From NCBI RefSeq assembly GCF_030246905.1, contig NZ_CP126741.1, positions 1,426,001-1,490,000 of the forward strand: 64,000 bases of DNA, written 5' to 3'. The translations under genes were made by a program, and so were the position numbers. The notes under the pieces were generated by a model, which was not told the origin of the DNA, did not search any database, and was given only the letters and a program-made list of their open reading frames with translations. The DNA comes from Microbacterium sp. zg-Y818. Its GTDB lineage: Bacteria > Actinomycetota > Actinomycetes > Actinomycetales > Microbacteriaceae. Below are positions 9,457-18,820 of this stretch, piece after piece (within the stretch, counting starts at the first letter, position 1; the number at the start of each line of letters is the position of its first letter).

Positions 9457-10634
9457 CAGGAGTCGCAGGGCGTCAGGGCGCCGGTGTTCGACTGCAGGCG
9501 CAGCGCGGTCACCCGGGTCGCCGCCTCTTCCAGTCGCTCGGCGGGAAGGGCGCCGGTGTCGACTGCGGCGGCGATCCCGTCGACCAGGCGCGTCGCCGTG
9601 GTGGCATCCGACAGCATCACCGCCATCACCATGTCGTTGCCGGCGACGAGGGCGGCCACCGCGTTGGCCACGGGGTCGGCGTACGCAGGATCGCCGGTGT
9701 TCTGCAGCATGCCGAGGTCATCGGTGATGGCGACCCCGGTGAAGCCCAGATCCTCGCGCGCGATGCGGTGCCACTCGGCCGACATCGTGGCAGGTGCGGC
9801 ATCGACTGACGTGTAGACGAGGTGCCCGAACATCAGCAGCTCGGCGCCCGCATCGATGCCGGCACGGAAGGGCACGGCATCCGTCTGGCCCCACGCCTCC
9901 TGGGAGAGGTCGGTGGTCGGCAGCATGTGGTGCGAGTCGCCGGGGGCCGCACCGTGGCCGGGGAAGTGCTTGAGCGTGCTCGCCACCGCGCCCGCCTCGC
10001 CGGCGACGGCGGCCGAGACGCGTCCGGCGGCGGCCTCAGGCGTCGTGCCCAGGGCGCGGCGGTGGATGAAGCTCGCGGGGTCGGGCGCGACGTCGGCGAC
10101 GATGCCGAAGTTCACCGTCGCACCGGCGCGCTGCAGCAGGGCGCCGCGCGCGGCGAACGCCGAGGCCGTGTCGGGAGGGGGCGCGCTCTTGAGGGTGGTC
10201 GCCCCGGGCAGCGCGTCCCAGGGCAGCCGGGTGACGTCGTCGCCTTCTTCGTCGATGCCGATGACGGCGGGGAGCATCGGGTCCACGGTGAGTGCGCGGG
10301 TTACCTCGCGCAGCGCCGCCTCATCTGCCGGGATGTTGGACCCCATGAGGATGAACCCGCCCACGCCGGTCGCGGTCATGTAGTCGCGCAGCGCGCTCGG
10401 GTCGCTCGTGGGGATGTGTCCCATCACGACGGATGCCGCACGCTCGCGGGTCGACATCGCGGCGACCAGCTGGCGCGCGCGTGCCTCGACAGCAGCGCCG
10501 TCGGCCGCCGTCACGGTCGCCGACGCCGGTGGCGCGGATGCCTCGCCCGCCCTCGCGCCCGTCGCAGGCGTGAGGGCCGCGCCCAGTGCCACGACGGTCG
10601 CCAGGACGCTCAGCAGACGGCCGGATCGGTGCAT
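9441..10634 (-). CDS. Secreted glycoside hydrolase family 3 protein (NagZ-like)
   Basis: GH3 hydrolase resembling beta-N-acetylhexosaminidases that trim cell-wall muropeptides. The 397-residue product has an N-terminal signal peptide (about 1-29, ending near GARAGEA), so it is probably exported. KHFPGHG (near residue 221) is the GH3 substrate-binding His/Lys motif, and AITDDLGM (near 303) carries the nucleophile Asp. GDSHHMLP supplies the Asp-His dyad typical of the NagZ subfamily. Length suits a single-domain GH3 protein. ATG with a TACACT box 6 nt upstream. The 3' end overlaps the convergent gene by 16 bp and encodes two Cys (TPCDSCQ). Confidence 0.88.
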   Translation of the reverse strand: MHRSGRLLSVLATVVALGAALTPATGARAGEASAPPASATVTAADGAAVEARARQLVAAMSTRERAASVVMGHIPTSDPSALRDYMTATGVGGFILMGSNIPADEAALREVTRALTVDPMLPAVIGIDEEGDDVTRLPWDALPGATTLKSAPPPDTASAFAARGALLQRAGATVNFGIVADVAPDPASFIHRRALGTTPEAAAGRVSAAVAGEAGAVASTLKHFPGHGAAPGDSHHMLPTTDLSQEAWGQTDAVPFRAGIDAGAELLMFGHLVYTSVDAAPATMSAEWHRIAREDLGFTGVAITDDLGMLQNTGDPAYADPVANAVAALVAGNDMVMAVMLSDATTATRLVDGIAAAVDTGALPAERLEEAATRVTALRLQSNTGALTPCDSCQPVG

Positions 10635-10640
10635 CCCGAC

Positions 10641-10646
10641 AGTGTA
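10641..10646 (-). promoter_or_regulatory. -10 box of GH3 gene (leaderless)
   Basis: TACACT on the minus strand, 6 nt before the ATG. Confidence 0.5.
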
Positions 10647-10741
10647 GGTCGGTCGTCCTGACCGGACCCCGTGCGTGGTCGGTGATGGGACGTGCGGTCC
10701 GCGCGTGCGGTGGCAAGAGCCCTCGTCGCGACCGCCGCCGG

Positions 10742-10957
10742 GTGAGCCCGCCGTACCGCGCGCTGCGGTGTCCCATGCCGATCGGACTCCCCGCCAGGCG
10801 CTGGATGCTGGAGCCGGCGATGTGGGTGCTGCGCACCGAGCCGGAGCTCGTGCTCAAGAGCCGCTGGGTGGTCCCCGGCATGCTCACTGAGGCGGGTTTC
10901 GCCTTCCGGCATCCGCACTTTGAACCCGCGGTGAGGGAACTCGCCACGCGCTGGCCT
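10742..10957 (+). pseudogene. 3' remnant of a TIGR01777-type epimerase (DUF1731 domain)
   Basis: An open frame here encodes a C-terminal tail with RTEPELVLKSRWVVPGMLTE and then AGFAFRHPHFEPAVREL, the pattern of the DUF1731 domain that ends TIGR01777-family NAD-dependent epimerases. The Rossmann-fold N-terminal portion (about 230 residues) is absent; upstream lies the GH3 promoter. No start or ribosome binding site is convincing (ATG at 10775 is inside the domain). This is a 5'-deleted remnant, or rarely a standalone DUF1731 peptide. It faces the 3' end of the response-regulator gene. Confidence 0.65.
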
Positions 10958-10987
10958 GCTCGCCCCAGGCGGGGCCGGTCGGCGGGG

Positions 10988-11653
10988 TCACCCCGGCTGT
11001 ACCAGCCCCGTGCGGATCCCCCAGAGCACCGCCTGCAGACGGTCGCGTGACGCGGTCTTCTGCAGCAGCCCGGCCAGGTGGTACTTCACGGTGGTCGGCT
11101 CGACGAACAGGCGCCCCGCGATCTCGGCGTTCGAGAGCCCCTCGGCAAGCAGCCTCAACACGTCGACCTCGCGGTCGGTCAGGGGAGCCGGCACGGCCGG
11201 CTGGGGGCGGGGTGCGGGCGCCGTTCGGCGGGTGGCGACGAACTCGTGAAGGATGCGCCGGGTGAGGCGCTGGTCGAGTGTCCCCTCCCCCGCGGCCACC
11301 GATCGCACCGCGCCGGCGAGGGTCGCTTCGTCCGCTCCTTTGAGGAGGAAGCCCGCCGCTCCGGCGTCGAGGGCCGCGAACACGTCGTCGTCGACGTCGA
11401 AGGTCGTCAGCATGAGCACGTCGACGTCGAGATCGGGGTCCGCCGTGATCTCGCGGGTCGCGGCGATGCCGTCCATCACCGGCATCCGGATGTCCATGCA
11501 CACCACGTCCGGCTGAAGGCTGCGCGCCAGCTGCACCGCCTGCCGCCCGTCCTCCGCCTGCCCGACGACCTCGATGTCGTCTTCGGCGCCGAGGATGACG
11601 GCGAGCCCCGTGCGGACGACGGCCTGGTCGTCGGCGATGAGCAGTCGGATCAC
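10988..11653 (-). CDS. NarL/LuxR-type response regulator
   Basis: DNA-binding output of the two-component system whose kinase lies directly upstream. The 221 residues comprise a receiver domain (acidic pocket ADDQ at 8-9, phospho-acceptor Asp54 in CMDIRMPVMDG, switch Thr in LMLTTFD, Lys in FLLKG) and a C-terminal LuxR helix-turn-helix (LTDREVDVLRLLAEGLSNAE then IAGRLFVEPTTVKYHL). The GTG start at 11653 was preferred over upstream ATG because it overlaps the kinase stop as GTGA and family similarity (VIRLLIADDQ) begins there. Last gene of the five-gene operon. Confidence 0.93.
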   Translation of the reverse strand: MIRLLIADDQAVVRTGLAVILGAEDDIEVVGQAEDGRQAVQLARSLQPDVVCMDIRMPVMDGIAATREITADPDLDVDVLMLTTFDVDDDVFAALDAGAAGFLLKGADEATLAGAVRSVAAGEGTLDQRLTRRILHEFVATRRTAPAPRPQPAVPAPLTDREVDVLRLLAEGLSNAEIAGRLFVEPTTVKYHLAGLLQKTASRDRLQAVLWGIRTGLVQPG

Positions 11654-12882
11654 GGTGCGCTCCGTTCGGTCTCGAGGGGGATCGTGAGACGGTTGAGCCA
11701 ACCGCCGTCGGGCTGCGGGCCGGAGACGAGTCGGCCGCCGACGAGGTCGGCGCGCTCTCGCATGCCCGCGATCCCGAAGCCTGCGTCAACGTCCCGGCGC
11801 GCGGCGGTGGGGACGGCCGGCGGGGTGTTGCGCACCGCGACCTCGACCGTATCGGGGCGGTACGCCACCGTGACATCGCAGGTGGCGTCGGCCGCGTGGC
11901 GGGCCGCGTTGGCGAGGGACTCCTGCACCATGCGGTAAGCGGCGGTCTCGGCGAGCACCCCGAGCGGCCGCGAGTCGCCCGACAAGTGCAGCGTGACGTC
12001 CTGTCCGCGTCGCCGTGCAGCATCGACCAGCGCCGGGATGGCGGCGATCGCGGGCGTCGGGCCTGGAACGTCGGGACCGGCGCCGGCGCTCTCGTCTTCG
12101 CGCAACAGGCCGACCGTGCGGCGGAGGTCGGTAAGCGCGGTGCGGGCGTTCTGCTGCAGCGTCTGCAGCGTCGCGCGCGCCTCGTCGGGGTCGGAGCGCG
12201 TGAGCGCCGCCGCCGCCTGCGCGCTCACGATGATGCCGCTGAGGTGGTGGCCGGCGATGTCGTGCAGTTCGCGGGCGAGAGCCGTGCGCTCCGCGCGCAG
12301 CTCGCGCTCGGCAGCTGCCTGCCGCTCCCGCTCTGCCGCGGCCTTCTGCTGCTGCACCGCGTCGGCCAGGCGCTCGCGGCCGAGCATGTATTCCGCGGCG
12401 GCCGCCGGGAGGGCGTAGAGGATCACGATGCGGGCGAGCGCCACCAGCAGCACGAGGAGAAACGGCATGCCGACGGCGGCCATGGCGACACTGCCGACCA
12501 GGGTGGTCGCCGCGGCGGCCCCGGCCACCACGCCATACGTGGCGCGGCGGGGGGTTCCCCATCGCATCGCGGCGTAGGTGGCGATGATCACCGCGAGGGC
12601 GCCGACGCCCAGCTCTCCCCCGCTGGTGGCGAGGATGATCAGGTCCAGCGCGACCACCGCCACCACCACGGCGTTCGGCGCTCGGTGCCGCCACAGCAGC
12701 GCCACCGCCTGCAGCGCCACGAGGGCGCCGTGCACGATGGGCGTGAGGGTGACCGCGGACTGATCCTCGAACGCCCCGGTGAGATCGATGCCGACGTACC
12801 CGACCGCGAGCGCCGCGGTCAACGCCGGGGCGACCGCCGCGCGGACGGTCGCCCCGGGTCGCCGTGTGTTCGCGTGGGCCAT
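11650..12882 (-). CDS. Sensor histidine kinase (HisKA_3 type)
   Basis: Membrane sensor of 410 residues. Several membrane segments in residues 15-165 leave little extracellular sequence, the intramembrane-sensing arrangement. A coiled linker rich in Arg/Glu/Ala (170-200) leads to the HisKA_3 box RELHDIAGHHL with phospho-acceptor His207, then an HATPase_c domain with YRMVQESLANAARHA (N box) and GFGIAGMRERADLVGG (G box). Pairs with the NarL-type regulator through a 4-bp overlap. The ATG at 12882 was chosen over a TTG 12 bases upstream. Position after an ABC exporter and a serine hydrolase suggests cell-envelope stress sensing (inference). Confidence 0.92.
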   Translation of the reverse strand: MAHANTRRPGATVRAAVAPALTAALAVGYVGIDLTGAFEDQSAVTLTPIVHGALVALQAVALLWRHRAPNAVVVAVVALDLIILATSGGELGVGALAVIIATYAAMRWGTPRRATYGVVAGAAAATTLVGSVAMAAVGMPFLLVLLVALARIVILYALPAAAAEYMLGRERLADAVQQQKAAAERERQAAAERELRAERTALARELHDIAGHHLSGIIVSAQAAAALTRSDPDEARATLQTLQQNARTALTDLRRTVGLLREDESAGAGPDVPGPTPAIAAIPALVDAARRRGQDVTLHLSGDSRPLGVLAETAAYRMVQESLANAARHAADATCDVTVAYRPDTVEVAVRNTPPAVPTAARRDVDAGFGIAGMRERADLVGGRLVSGPQPDGGWLNRLTIPLETERSAP

Positions 12883-12949
12883 GCGATGAGTCAACCACGC
12901 CGGGTGCGGAGCCGCGGAACGGCCGACCGCACCCGGCGCGGGGGCGGAA

Positions 12950-14140
12950 TCACCGCGCACAGAGCGTCTCATCGAGCGCGTCGACGACGATGCGGTACTG
13001 CTCCAGCAGCAGCTCCTCGTCCGCGGCATCCACCAGCGCCCATGGCAGGGCGGTCACGGCGATCGTCGCGGTGGTGCCGTCGGGAGCGACGGCGTTGCGG
13101 GTCTGCGTGCCCGGGATGTCACCGCCGTGACCCCATGCGATGCCCCCGCAGCTGAGCGGGAAGCTCTGCAGCCCCAGCCCGTACATCGCCTCGGGCCAGA
13201 GGTCATCGGGCGCCGCCACCGCATCCTGCATCTGTGCCATGCTCTCCTCCGACAGCAGCTCCCCCGCCAGCAGTGCCCGCATGAACTCGTTGAGCTCCCC
13301 CGGAGTCGAGATCATCGCCCCGGCGGACCACCCGAACGATGGATCCATGTCGGTGATCTCCCGCAGCCGACCCGGCTCGTCCGCGTGGAAGGCCGGCGGG
13401 TGCGGCCCACGCAGCTCTCGTTCACCGGGACCCGGCAGATAGGTGTGCTGCAGTTTCAGCGGCGTCACGATGCGGTCCTCGATCTGCTCCCACAGCGCCC
13501 GCTGGGTGACCCGCTCGACGAGCAGACCGAGGACGATGTAGTTCGTGTTCGTGTAGCGCCACTGGGTGCCGGGCGCGAAGACGGCGGGCTCGCTCAGCGC
13601 GATGTCGAGCATGTCGCGCGCCGAGATGTACACGTTCTGCACTCCGAACGCGTCCGCCGCCACCTCGTTGCTGTACTCCGGCAGTCCCGAGGTCTGCTGC
13701 AGCAGCTGCCGGACGGTGATGGCGGTGCCGTCGATCCCCTCCCCCGTGACGATGCCGGGCAGGTAGGCGTCGATCGGCTCGTCGAGCTCGACGAGTCCTT
13801 CTTCGGCGAGCTGCAGCACGACGGTCGCCACGAACATCTTCGTGTTGCTCCCGATGCGCACCTCCGGCTCGGCCGGGAGCTCCCCGACCTCGCCGATGGT
13901 GGCATCGATCCGCTCGCCGTCTGCCCGCGTCACCGAAGCCAGCACCCCGGGGTAGCCGGCGTCGACCAAGCTCTGGAGTCGCTCTTCGAGAGCGGATTCG
14001 GTGGACGAGCCTGCCGAGGTGCGGAACCAGGCGCCGGCCGAGAGGGCGGCCACAGCGAGCGCGAGGACCGCTGCCAGCGCGATCCAGACCCGCAGCGGAG
14101 GGCGACCTGTGGATGCCGCGGTGGTGGTGGTGTCGTTCAT
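12950..14140 (-). CDS. Serine hydrolase of the beta-lactamase/D-Ala-D-Ala carboxypeptidase family
   Basis: Class C beta-lactamase-like fold of 396 residues with an N-terminal membrane anchor or signal (about 18-40), so the catalytic domain is outside. All three active-site elements are visible: S98-N-T-K101 (SxxK), YTN near residue 195 (YxN) and HGG near 338 (the K/H-x-G box). These fit a peptidoglycan DD-peptidase or esterase as well as a true beta-lactamase. Start at MNDTTTT is favoured over an upstream ATG because AAAGGA lies just before it. It sits between the permease and kinase genes of the operon, implying a shared role at the cell wall. Confidence 0.88.
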   Translation of the reverse strand: MNDTTTTAASTGRPPLRVWIALAAVLALAVAALSAGAWFRTSAGSSTESALEERLQSLVDAGYPGVLASVTRADGERIDATIGEVGELPAEPEVRIGSNTKMFVATVVLQLAEEGLVELDEPIDAYLPGIVTGEGIDGTAITVRQLLQQTSGLPEYSNEVAADAFGVQNVYISARDMLDIALSEPAVFAPGTQWRYTNTNYIVLGLLVERVTQRALWEQIEDRIVTPLKLQHTYLPGPGERELRGPHPPAFHADEPGRLREITDMDPSFGWSAGAMISTPGELNEFMRALLAGELLSEESMAQMQDAVAAPDDLWPEAMYGLGLQSFPLSCGGIAWGHGGDIPGTQTRNAVAPDGTTATIAVTALPWALVDAADEELLLEQYRIVVDALDETLCAR

Positions 14141-14168
14141 GATGTCGTGTCCTTTCCCTGTCTGCGGA

Positions 14169-14986
14169 TCAGATGTCACGTCGCCGGACGGCGATCGTGG
14201 CCGCTGCGAGCGCCACGAGCGTCAGCCCGACGAGGATGCCGCCGGCGACCATGGGTGAGAGCTGCGCCGGGCCGGCGCCGATCGTCGCGTGGGCGAGGGC
14301 CACGGGAAGCAGCTGCGTCCACACCGGCACGGTGCCGGTGGCGAGCGCGGCGACGGCGGTGATCAGCGGCTCGGTGAGCATGACCGTCAGCACGACGAGC
14401 ACGCCGCCGAGCTGACTGCGGGTGAGCAGGCCCACCGCGAGCCCGATGAGCACGAGGCAGGTCACCGCCACGACGCCTCGTCCCAGCACTGCCGCGGCCT
14501 CCGCGACGTCGACGGCGAACGGCGCACCGGTGACCGCGAGCGTGATCGCCAGGACGGCCGCGCTCACGCCGACGAGTGTCGCGCCCAGTGCGAGCCCTGC
14601 AACGCCGGACGCGCCGGCCTTGGCGGCGACGATGCGCCAGCGGCGGGGAGCCGCGAGCGCCGCGGTGACGATGCCGCCGAAGCGGTAGTCGCTCGTTCCG
14701 GCGAGCACGCCGAGGATCGCCACTGCGAGGATCGCTATCCCGACCGATCCTGCGCTCATCGACGCTCCCAGCGGGCTGAGCGCGTCGAGCTGGGTCGCCC
14801 CTGAGGCGAGGTCGAACGCGGGCATGTCGTCGGCCGCGCCTTCGGCGGCGCCGATGTCGCCCCGCACGATGGCGGGTATCAGCGAGACGAAGGTGATCTG
14901 CGTGGCGAGCAGTCCCGCCACGGCGAGCACCGCGGTGATCCTGGCGGAGGTGGTGCTGACCAGGCTCAGCAGTTCTGCACGGAGCA

Positions 14987-14987
<1 letters not shown>
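14169..14987 (-). CDS. ABC-2-type transporter permease
   Basis: Hydrophobic 272-residue protein with about six predicted membrane helices and a long extracytoplasmic loop after the first (about 35-65), as in ABC-2 permeases of antibiotic or lipid exporters. It ends in a basic tail (IAVRRRDI). Its ATG overlaps the stop codon of the ATPase gene by one base (TGATG), so translation is coupled and the two form one transporter. The substrate cannot be read from sequence; ATPases of this type drive export of peptides or antibiotics. Confidence 0.85.
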
Positions 14988-15721
<734 letters not shown>

Positions 15722-15823
15722 GTCCCCAGCGTGCTCGCGGGCGCCGGTGCGCGCCCCGGCCGCGGGGACAGTCGCGCCTGTCCGATCGGACAGTCGCGGC
15801 GGCACGCCTGATCTCGGCGGCTG

Positions 15824-16963
15824 TCAGAGCGCACTCGCATTGCGTGCGCGGAGCGCCGAATCGAAGAATGAATCGGCGTGCTGAGCGACGATGCTCTGGG
15901 CTCTGCCTGCGCCGATGCGTCCCGACAGTCCCACCCATCGCGCCCAGGGGAACCAGTGCGGGGCGTCGGTGAAGTCGATGTGGTACATGCCGGGAATGCT
16001 GACGAGCTGTCCGGTACCCGCGCGTTGATGCTCGAGGGTAGCGGTCATCGATCCGATGGTCTCCGCGATGACCGGGTCTGGCCAACCGCCGGCGTGGCGG
16101 CGTTCACGTCGCATGTCCTCCGCGGGCCGGGTCAACCACAGCGCATGGCAGGGCAAACCTCTGGTCGCGACGTCATCCGGCATGGCGGCGTCCATCATGA
16201 GGCACGCTGCGATCCGTTCGTCTGCTGAGGCCGCGACTGCCGCAACGGTTCCACCGAGAGAAACCCCCATGACGCCGGCTCGCGACGCATCCACGCGCTG
16301 GCCAAGATCGGGATCACTCTTCAACGTATCGAGAACGAAGCTCACGTCGGCGGCCAGATGGGCGAGTATCCGCGAGCGCGGATGATCGTCGTAGAGTCGC
16401 CCTCGTCGCTTCATCTTCACGACCCGACCATCGGCTCGTTGCGTCCTGGCGGACACGTAGGGCTGATCCATCGCGACGACGATGTAGCCGCGTGAGACGA
16501 GTTCTTCGATGAGGATGGTGTTGGCCCTACGGAAACCACCGAATCCCGAGAGTGAGACGATCACGGGGAACGTGGTTCCTGGCAGCGGGGGCACGTCGAC
16601 GAACGCGTGCGTCCTCGACACGGCGAGCTTTCGGAACAGGAACGACGGCAGTGATGTCCGCCCTGAGGTCACCTCCCGCAATGCATCCAGCAGAGAAGCG
16701 AACACCACGTGGGCATCCGGGAGGTATCTGCTTCGTGCACCCCCGGTTTGGCCCGTCGGGTACCAGATCTGCACCGACAGCTCACGCGCTTCATCGTCGT
16801 CGTGGGAGAAGATCTCCGGTCGGGAGCGGTCGACCCACTGTCGAGTCGTCGTACCGATCCGCAACTCGCCGCCAGGCCGCGGAAAGCGCACGGGAAGAAA
16901 CAGCGCCGCCGCGACTCCACCAGCCATCGCGGCCGCGGCGACGAACCACCCCAGACCGCGCAT
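15824..16963 (-). CDS. Alpha/beta hydrolase (PAF-acetylhydrolase/dienelactone-hydrolase-like)
   Basis: A 379-residue alpha/beta hydrolase with an N-terminal membrane anchor or signal (about 1-25). The nucleophile elbow GVSLGG is near residue 237. The preceding FPVIVSLSGFGG supplies the oxyanion region, and GMYHIDFTD near the C-terminus supplies the His. The arrangement (WYPTG, then an oxyanion motif, then GxSxGG) resembles platelet-activating-factor acetylhydrolase-like esterases. RBS GGAGG precedes the ATG. Base composition is visibly less GC-rich than in the flanking genes; it is the first gene of the accessory patch that ends at tRNA-Ala. Substrate unknown. Confidence 0.8.
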   Translation of the reverse strand: MRGLGWFVAAAAMAGGVAAALFLPVRFPRPGGELRIGTTTRQWVDRSRPEIFSHDDDEARELSVQIWYPTGQTGGARSRYLPDAHVVFASLLDALREVTSGRTSLPSFLFRKLAVSRTHAFVDVPPLPGTTFPVIVSLSGFGGFRRANTILIEELVSRGYIVVAMDQPYVSARTQRADGRVVKMKRRGRLYDDHPRSRILAHLAADVSFVLDTLKSDPDLGQRVDASRAGVMGVSLGGTVAAVAASADERIAACLMMDAAMPDDVATRGLPCHALWLTRPAEDMRRERRHAGGWPDPVIAETIGSMTATLEHQRAGTGQLVSIPGMYHIDFTDAPHWFPWARWVGLSGRIGAGRAQSIVAQHADSFFDSALRARNASAL

Positions 16964-16993
16964 GACTCACGTGCCTCCACGTAGCTTCCGGCA

Positions 16994-17183
16994 TTCTTCC
17001 GGCGAGCATAGCGACTCGCGGATCGAGGAGATCGCAGCAGACAGCGTGGGCCGTCTGCGCAGCACCGACGGGAATGGATGCCGATGCAGCGACCTCCTCG
17101 ATCGTGGGTTTGTCGTCGGCTTCTGCTACGACAAGACCGATCGGCCCGCCTGTGCCGACTTCGACGAGGATGATTGGCGTTAG
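16994..17183 (+). pseudogene. 3' fragment of an unidentified gene
   Basis: One frame keeps high third-position GC and encodes about 60 residues including DRGFVVGFCYDKTDRPACAD, then ends FDEDDWR-stop. No start or ribosome binding site is near, and the frame runs in from antisense sequence of the hydrolase gene. It reads like the C-terminal end of a lost gene. I do not recognise the family. Its stop codon TAG abuts a sequence that looks like an insertion-sequence end. Confidence 0.35.
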
Positions 17184-17390
17184 GGCGTGTCTCCCATGTG
17201 TTCGGTGAGGCTCTCGGGACGCTTACAAGGTGAGGTCTACGGGTTCGCGGTATCGGGCGTTCACGACGAGCAGTGGGAGTTGTTCGAGCGAGGTCTTGGG
17301 CCAGGAGGGCTCACGGTGGGCAGGCATGTCTTGACCCTGATGCCGGTCAGCCGTTCTTCTCCCGCTCATGGACCGTTATCGGGCACGGGA
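17181..17390 (+). mobile_element. Decayed IS5-like insertion sequence remnant
   Basis: GGCGTGTCTCC (17184-17194) directly after a TTAG resembles the outer end of IS5-group elements. The following sequence, read with frameshifts, gives RYRAF, then DEQWELFE, then GQPFFSRSWTVIGHG, which line up with the opening of IS5-type transposases (DEQWxLxxPLL ... GRPFxDxRxVxxGI). Stops and frame changes interrupt it, and the rest of the transposase and the right end are missing because the EPSPS-like gene begins. Nonfunctional relic, identified by eye. Confidence 0.4.
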
Positions 17391-18719
17391 ACCGCGCACC
17401 AAGTGCTCCCACATCTTCGTGTACTCCGGCAGGTCTGCAGTCGCCGAACGGATGTCGTCGACGGTGACGCCGGGTACAGCAAGTCCGATCAGTGCTCCGG
17501 CGGTGGCGACGTGGTAATCATGGTCGGCTCGCCACACCCCGCCGGTAAGTGGGCGGGGAACCACGCGGATACCGTCAGGTAGTTCCTCCACCTCACCGCC
17601 GATGGCACGAAGATTGTCCACTAGTGCGTCGATGTGCGTGCTCTCGTTCCCGGTGCGGGGCTTCAGTCCGGTGAAAGTCGACGGCCCGTCCGCGAAGGCG
17701 GCGAGGGCGGCCAGGATGGGGGTGAGTTCACTGATCTCCGACACATCGACGCACACGCGCCGGATGATGCGCTCGGCACCAGCGGTGACAGTCAAAGCTC
17801 CGCCCCGTCGGCGTGCGCGTGCTCCCATCAGCACCAGAATCTCGGCGAGCCGGGCAGCTGGCTGCGCTGAATGAGCGGGCCATGCTGGGACGGATACGCG
17901 GCCGCCGGCCATCATCGCGGCGGCGACGAACGGTGCCGCAAGTGACAGATCGGGCTCAATGGTCGCGGCTCTGGCCCGTACCGGGCCCGCAGGAACGATC
18001 CACTCGGTAGGTGTCGGCTGGTCGACGTACACGCCGCGGCGGTGGAGTGCTTCGACCGTCATGTCGATGTCGGGGAGGCTTCCCAGCGGTTGGCCGACGT
18101 GGCGCAGCGTCAGACCGACGTCGAACCGCGGAGCGGCCAGCAGCAGCGTTTGGACAAGCTGGGATGAACGGTTGACGTCGATCTCCACGTGGCCACCCCG
18201 TATGTGTCCGCGCCCGTGCACGGTCAGCGGCACAGTCCATTTGCCCGCGTCGTTGATGTCGCAACCGATGCTGCGTAGAACCGTGATCGCCTCGCCCATC
18301 GGACGGCGCGAACGGCTCTCGGGAATTGTCACGGTCACACTGCCCGAGGCGAGGCCGGCCAGGCCGACAGCGATGGGGGCAACGAGGTCGGGCTGGCTGA
18401 TGCTCAACACCGCATCGCTGGCGAGCGTAGCGGGGGGATCGACGACCAGATCCGGGCCGAAAGGCCCAGTACCGGCGACCTCCCGGATATCCACGTCCAG
18501 CGCGCGCGCGGTCTCGATCACGCCCGCCAAATAGTCAGAATGCGACGGCCGCATCAGCAGGCTTGAGCCCTCTGCACTGGCAGCAAGAGCGATTTCGAGA
18601 TAGGTCAGCGCCTGTGAGCCCGGCACAGCGACCATGTCATCGAAGGGCCCCGCGGCATTGGGGGCCGTCCACTCAGCGGGAGGGGCGATGAACCCTGGAG
18701 ATAGCTGTGCGTTGGCCAT
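17376..18719 (-). CDS. EPSP-synthase-like protein with altered active site
   Basis: The fold of 3-phosphoshikimate 1-carboxyvinyltransferase (AroA) is recognisable over 447 residues (PGS at 33-35, RPMGEAITVLRSIGCDI near 139, SSQLVQTLLLAAP at 185-197, ILAALAAFADGPS near 335). By eye-alignment with E. coli AroA, however, most catalytic positions differ: Lys22 is Gln36, the GNAGT loop is ISQPD, Asp313 is Glu331, Arg344 is His362, Arg386 is Asp401 and Lys411 is Asp429; only the Glu341 equivalent (Glu359) remains. It is unlikely to be the housekeeping AroA and may act on another substrate or none. A TATCGT box 6 nt before the ATG suggests expression. It lies between an IS relic and tRNA-Ala. Confidence 0.75.
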   Translation of the reverse strand: MANAQLSPGFIAPPAEWTAPNAAGPFDDMVAVPGSQALTYLEIALAASAEGSSLLMRPSHSDYLAGVIETARALDVDIREVAGTGPFGPDLVVDPPATLASDAVLSISQPDLVAPIAVGLAGLASGSVTVTIPESRSRRPMGEAITVLRSIGCDINDAGKWTVPLTVHGRGHIRGGHVEIDVNRSSQLVQTLLLAAPRFDVGLTLRHVGQPLGSLPDIDMTVEALHRRGVYVDQPTPTEWIVPAGPVRARAATIEPDLSLAAPFVAAAMMAGGRVSVPAWPAHSAQPAARLAEILVLMGARARRRGGALTVTAGAERIIRRVCVDVSEISELTPILAALAAFADGPSTFTGLKPRTGNESTHIDALVDNLRAIGGEVEELPDGIRVVPRPLTGGVWRADHDYHVATAGALIGLAVPGVTVDDIRSATADLPEYTKMWEHLVRGSRAR

Positions 18720-18725
18720 GCGTGC

Positions 18726-18731
18726 ACGATA
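18726..18731 (-). promoter_or_regulatory. -10 box of EPSPS-like gene (leaderless)
   Basis: TATCGT on the minus strand, 6 nt before the ATG. Confidence 0.45.
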
Positions 18732-18820
18732 GGAGGCGCCGCCTAGTTGCGAAAGACCCCCACTCGCCCCGTACAGCTGCGACTGCGAATCGTGACCCAT
18801 GGGCAACGCGTGATGCCGGG

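Noticed and set aside
17376..18719. Calling this gene the housekeeping aroA
   Set aside because: Most catalytic positions are replaced, so the symbol would mislead.
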